A program made the translations under genes and the position numbers. DNA of 35,699 bases from a bacterium (lineage in GTDB: Bacteria > Myxococcota_A > UBA9160 > SZUA-336): contig JAAELY010000192.1 of NCBI GenBank assembly GCA_024226335.1, positions 1 to 35,699 of the forward strand. The letters are read 5' to 3'. The notes beneath the pieces were generated by a model that saw only the letters and a program-made list of their open reading frames with translations, made no database searches and was not told the origin of the DNA. This document shows, in pieces, positions 33,201 to 35,699 of the stretch (its first letter is position 1; each line of letters opens with the position of its first letter).

Positions 33201-34261
33201 AGAAGAGGCCGTTCTCTGCTCTTCCGGTTGCGACGTTGTGCGATCGCCTTGGAAAGTAGATCGACGGCTTGATCTGCTTCACGGCAGATGCGGGTCATCG
33301 TGATGAATCCGTGCGGTAGCGTCGGGTAGTGGCGGTGCTGGGTAACGACACCGGCCTTGCGTAGCTTCTCGACGTAGGCGAGCCCTTCGTCCCGCAGTAC
33401 ATCGAAGCCGGCGGTCAAGACCAGAGCGGGCGCCAGGTCGGTCAGATCTTCTTGAACAAGGGGTGAGATCATCGGGTGAGTTCGGTCCGCGGAATTGGGT
33501 ACATACATCTCGATCGAATCGTCCATCAATTGTTTGGTCAGTCCGTAATCGCTGGCGAAGGATCGATAGGATTCAGTGTCTGTGTTTGAAAGGTCGACGA
33601 CCGGGTAGATCAGGACCTGGAAGCCGATGTACCCAGCACCCTCCCTGTGATCCGCTAGACTGGCGGCAGCTGCGAGGTTGCCACCGGCACTATCACCGGC
33701 AACGGTCAGGGGCGCTTCGATTCCTCCAAGCGCTCCAGCGTTCGAGCGGGCCCAGGAAATAGCGCAACGCACGTCATTGATGGCGGCGGGGAAGGGATGC
33801 TCGGGAGCCATTCGGTAATCGACAGAAATCACGATGGCCTGCGACCTCAACGCGATTGATCGGGTCAATGCATCGGTCGTTTCGATGCTTCCCAAGATCC
33901 ACGCACCACCGTGCAAGTAGATGACGACGGGAAAAGGGCCGGTTCCCCGGGGTGTGTAGATGCGAACCGGAATTTCTCCGCCCGGCCCGGGAATCAGACG
34001 GTTTTCGATGCGGCCTTCGAAATCGACGGGTCGAGCGGCGATTCCGCCGAATCGCTCAAAGCCTTCTCGCATGCGCTGGAGGGATTCGAGTGTCTGCCAG
34101 AGTGCCCGGCGCTGCTCGTCTGACTGCGATCGGGTAAACATCGCCGCGAGTGCGAACGCGATGCCGAATACCGGTTTGATGGGCCCGTACGGGGTACGCG
34201 TGCTGCGCCAGAACCAGACCACCAGGGCGAGTGCGGGGACGGTCAGAAGCACGTAGAGCAT
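33197..34261 (-). CDS. Alpha/beta hydrolase, hormone-sensitive-lipase type
   Basis: A 354-residue protein with an N-terminal hydrophobic helix (LLTVPALALVVWFW) that would anchor it in the membrane. The HSL-family oxyanion motif is H117-G-G-A in YLHGGAWILGS. The nucleophile elbow is G-D-S191-A-G. The acid is Asp287 in AGFDVLRDEG and the base is His317 in LPHGF. It should hydrolyse short or medium acyl esters. The start ATG is preceded by TGATACACT with only six bases between, so the mRNA is probably leaderless. It may relate to the serine hydrolase and acyl-CoA synthetase genes elsewhere in the window, but it is not in the same operon. Confidence 0.9.
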   Translation of the reverse strand: MLYVLLTVPALALVVWFWRSTRTPYGPIKPVFGIAFALAAMFTRSQSDEQRRALWQTLESLQRMREGFERFGGIAARPVDFEGRIENRLIPGPGGEIPVRIYTPRGTGPFPVVIYLHGGAWILGSIETTDALTRSIALRSQAIVISVDYRMAPEHPFPAAINDVRCAISWARSNAGALGGIEAPLTVAGDSAGGNLAAAASLADHREGAGYIGFQVLIYPVVDLSNTDTESYRSFASDYGLTKQLMDDSIEMYVPNSADRTHPMISPLVQEDLTDLAPALVLTAGFDVLRDEGLAYVEKLRKAGVVTQHRHYPTLPHGFITMTRICREADQAVDLLSKAIAQRRNRKSRERPLL

Positions 34262-34267
34262 GCGCCA

Positions 34268-34276
34268 AGTGTATCA
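34268..34276 (-). promoter_or_regulatory. Extended -10 promoter candidate (TGATACACT), leaderless geometry
   Basis: On the minus strand TGATACACT is followed by six bases and the ATG of the alpha/beta hydrolase. Transcription would begin at the ATG. No Shine-Dalgarno sequence is possible in this space. Confidence 0.45.
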
Positions 34277-34411
34277 GTTCGAATCAGCTGATATACAGAG
34301 CCTTCGCAGGAAGTCGGCCGTCTTCTGGCGTCTCGCGATGTCCGCACCGGCGTCGCTCGAAATGATTTCGACGGTACGCGCGTTGCGGAATCGGTACAGG
34401 TCGCAGGACAA

Positions 34412-34446
34412 AGAAGGCCGGGATCGAAATCCGATCCCGGCCTTCT
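34412..34446 (-). terminator. Hairpin terminator of the PEP-CTERM gene
   Basis: AGAAGGCCGGGATCG (34412-34426) is a perfect 15-base complement of 34432-34446, with a five-base loop. Read on the minus strand it lies 21 bases after the stop at 34468 and the second arm runs into CTTCTTTGTCC. It is a good intrinsic terminator. Confidence 0.85.
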
Positions 34447-34467
34447 GAATCTGGCGACTGCGAGGCG

Positions 34468-35262
34468 CTAGGCGCGGCGTCCGCGAGCCACGAGAAGCAA
34501 CGCACTCAGACCCAGGAGGAGGGAGAGTGCGGGCTCGGGCGTGGTGATCTCACGGACCAACTTTACCTGAACCGCCTGCTCGAAGTCCGCGAAGCTATTG
34601 ACCTGCTCGAGGAACGATCCCGAACCGCCGATCACGTTGGCAAGATAGAACAGGTCGACGTTAGGCTCCTCGTTGAGGATGACCAGGCCGTTGATCGCGT
34701 CGATCCCTGAACCCAGGGCCGCGTCGCGAGCCGCGCTGGTCGAGGCAGCGGGTCCCTCGATGCCGTAGCCATCGTTGGTCGCTCCGTCTCCAGAGACATC
34801 GATCACTTTGCGGACACCTTCGTAGCCGTTTCCAGCGAACTGAGCAGCGCCAAAGTCGATCGCTTCGCCGACCGCGGTCTGTCCGAAGAAGGTTCCCGGC
34901 TGGATCGCGATCCAGTTGCCAAAGGAGTTCGCGCTCATCTGACTGTTGATCAGCGTCCATTCCTGGCCACCAGCATTCTTGATGATCTTCTGTTGCCCAG
35001 CACCCGACCAGTAGACGAACTGCACGGCAATTGCACCGATGCGACCACCAGATGTGTCGAGGATGGAATCAATAACTGCCTGGCTGCGAATCGCGTTCGC
35101 ATATCCAGTTCGCTGTAGATCGAATTCAGTCGAATCTACACTTCCGGATACGTCGACGAGGAGCTGAAGCTCGACGTCAACTGCGATCGCACTTGCTTCA
35201 GAAGCCAAGCCGAGACAAAAAACAACTGCAATTGCGGCGAACAGCCGCGATAGAATCCGCAT
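34468..35262 (-). CDS. DUF1194 (vWA-like) protein with PEP-CTERM sorting tail
   Basis: About 264 residues. The signal peptide ends near SEASA-IA. The vWA-type DUF1194 domain shows D37-V-S-G-S-V-D (MIDAS), GGRIGAIAVQFVYWSG, FGQTAVGEAIDFG and VIDVSGDGATND. The C-terminus is a PEP-CTERM signal: TPEPA, a hydrophobic helix and a final ARGRRA. Such tails are recognised by an exosortase (EpsH/XrtA type) and lead to sorting to the cell surface or biofilm matrix; no exosortase gene is in the window. AAGGA lies about eight bases before the ATG at 35262 but only two before that at 35268. A strong terminator follows. Confidence 0.88.
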   Translation of the reverse strand: MRILSRLFAAIAVVFCLGLASEASAIAVDVELQLLVDVSGSVDSTEFDLQRTGYANAIRSQAVIDSILDTSGGRIGAIAVQFVYWSGAGQQKIIKNAGGQEWTLINSQMSANSFGNWIAIQPGTFFGQTAVGEAIDFGAAQFAGNGYEGVRKVIDVSGDGATNDGYGIEGPAASTSAARDAALGSGIDAINGLVILNEEPNVDLFYLANVIGGSGSFLEQVNSFADFEQAVQVKLVREITTPEPALSLLLGLSALLLVARGRRA

Positions 35263-35699
35263 ACGCATTTCCTTCCCAAAAAAGGCGTTGAGCGTATATA
35301 TCGTCGGGTTTCGACTACAAAAGTGGCGCACGTTCAGAAGCGAATGCGCGCAAGCTGCGCATGGGCCCTGGTGAGGGAAAGGCGTTGCTGTCACGAGTTC
35401 GAGATGGTTATTGCGCGCACGCCGCACATCATCTGCGCTCTAGTGCGTGCACAAGAACTGCGCGCTCATGAGCGCGCCGCGAACAGGAGACGCGAGGAAT
35501 CCGGCAATCGAGCGTACCCAGAGCCGAAGATTGTTGATCGGGTTTCCGGAAGTGCAGCCTAGGGAATCTCTGCACAGGGAGGAATCGAGCGAGAAGCGGG
35601 AGTCGCCGCCTGAGCAAGAAGGGTGATCCGATCGCAGATCCGTAGATCTGCAGAGGGTCGCGCGACGCAGCGCAGGCGGATGCATCGCGCTTCGCAGCC
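35263..35699. other. Non-coding right end with GC-rich palindromes
   Basis: About 437 bases with no supportable gene; the frames that cross it are Arg/Ser-rich and lack ribosome sites. It holds the promoter of the PEP-CTERM gene and several inverted repeats: the perfect palindrome GCGCGCTCATGAGCGCGC (35460-35477) and the hairpin GCAGATC-CGTA-GATCTGC (35634-35651). These could be regulatory sites or part of an untranslated RNA. Confidence 0.4.

Noticed and set aside
34260-34448. A 62-codon plus-strand gene after the hydrolase
   Set aside because: It runs into the terminator hairpin at 34412-34446, has no ribosome site and covers the promoter of the minus-strand hydrolase.
35440-35685. An 81-codon minus-strand gene at the right end
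   Set aside because: It is Arg/Ser/Cys-rich with no ribosome site and crosses two palindromes.

Overview
The window reads as chromosomal DNA of a fairly GC-rich Gram-negative bacterium. Secretin, outer-membrane lipoprotein, PilY1-like and PEP-CTERM proteins all imply two membranes. The mix of a Tad pilus locus, a FadD-type acyl-CoA synthetase beside an EstB-like serine hydrolase, a class III cyclase/sulfatase remnant and a DUF1194 PEP-CTERM protein is most like the old 'Deltaproteobacteria' (Myxococcota/Binatota/Desulfobacterota-like). That placement is inference from gene content; there is no rRNA or marker gene here.

Layout. (1) 302-1725: a PA2779/PA2778 pair, a small membrane protein followed by a C39-like cysteine peptidase lipoprotein with TPRs. 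(2) 1918-5202: a beta-lactamase-fold serine hydrolase and an acyl-CoA synthetase, with a possible 21-residue membrane peptide between them. (3) 5190-8765: a decayed zone on the minus strand. It holds the two ends of what looks like one broken sulfatase gene, a truncated IS200/IS605 transposase, an adenylate/guanylate cyclase stub and one long intact kinase-like gene. (4) 9074-10990: an unrecognised exported protein ending in a Lys/His/Pro repeat tail. (5) 11243-15144: a large PilY1-like protein (vWA plus calcium-site beta-propeller) and a small exported protein, closed by a strong hairpin terminator. (6) 15416-26302: a sigma-54-type promoter followed by a compact 10.8 kb tad operon, in the order flp, tadV/cpaA, tadE, cpaB, cpaC, small lipoprotein, cpaE/tadZ, cpaF/tadA, tadB, tadC, tadD, tadG. 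(7) 26303-35262: mixed genes, namely a PlsC-like acyltransferase, a DUF3617 protein, a frameshifted trypsin-like protease, a two-LamG exported protein, a methyltransferase plus radical SAM pair, an HSL-type alpha/beta hydrolase and a DUF1194 PEP-CTERM protein.

How it works together. The core is a complete Flp/Tad (type IVc) pilus machine: pilin, prepilin peptidase, secretin, ATPase, two platform proteins, localisation ATPase, pilotin-like TPR lipoprotein and one pseudopilin. The PilY1-like protein immediately upstream and the vWA-bearing TadG at the end of the operon are candidate tip or adhesin parts. Several of the flanking exported proteins (LamG, DUF1194/PEP-CTERM, trypsin-like, Lys-rich) also look surface-directed.

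The most interesting points are the PilY1-Tad pairing, the sigma-54 promoter in front of flp, the sulfatase apparently split by IS200-associated rearrangement, a kinase fused to a possible beta-trefoil domain, and extended -10 motifs placed so close to start codons that several genes may be translated from leaderless mRNAs.
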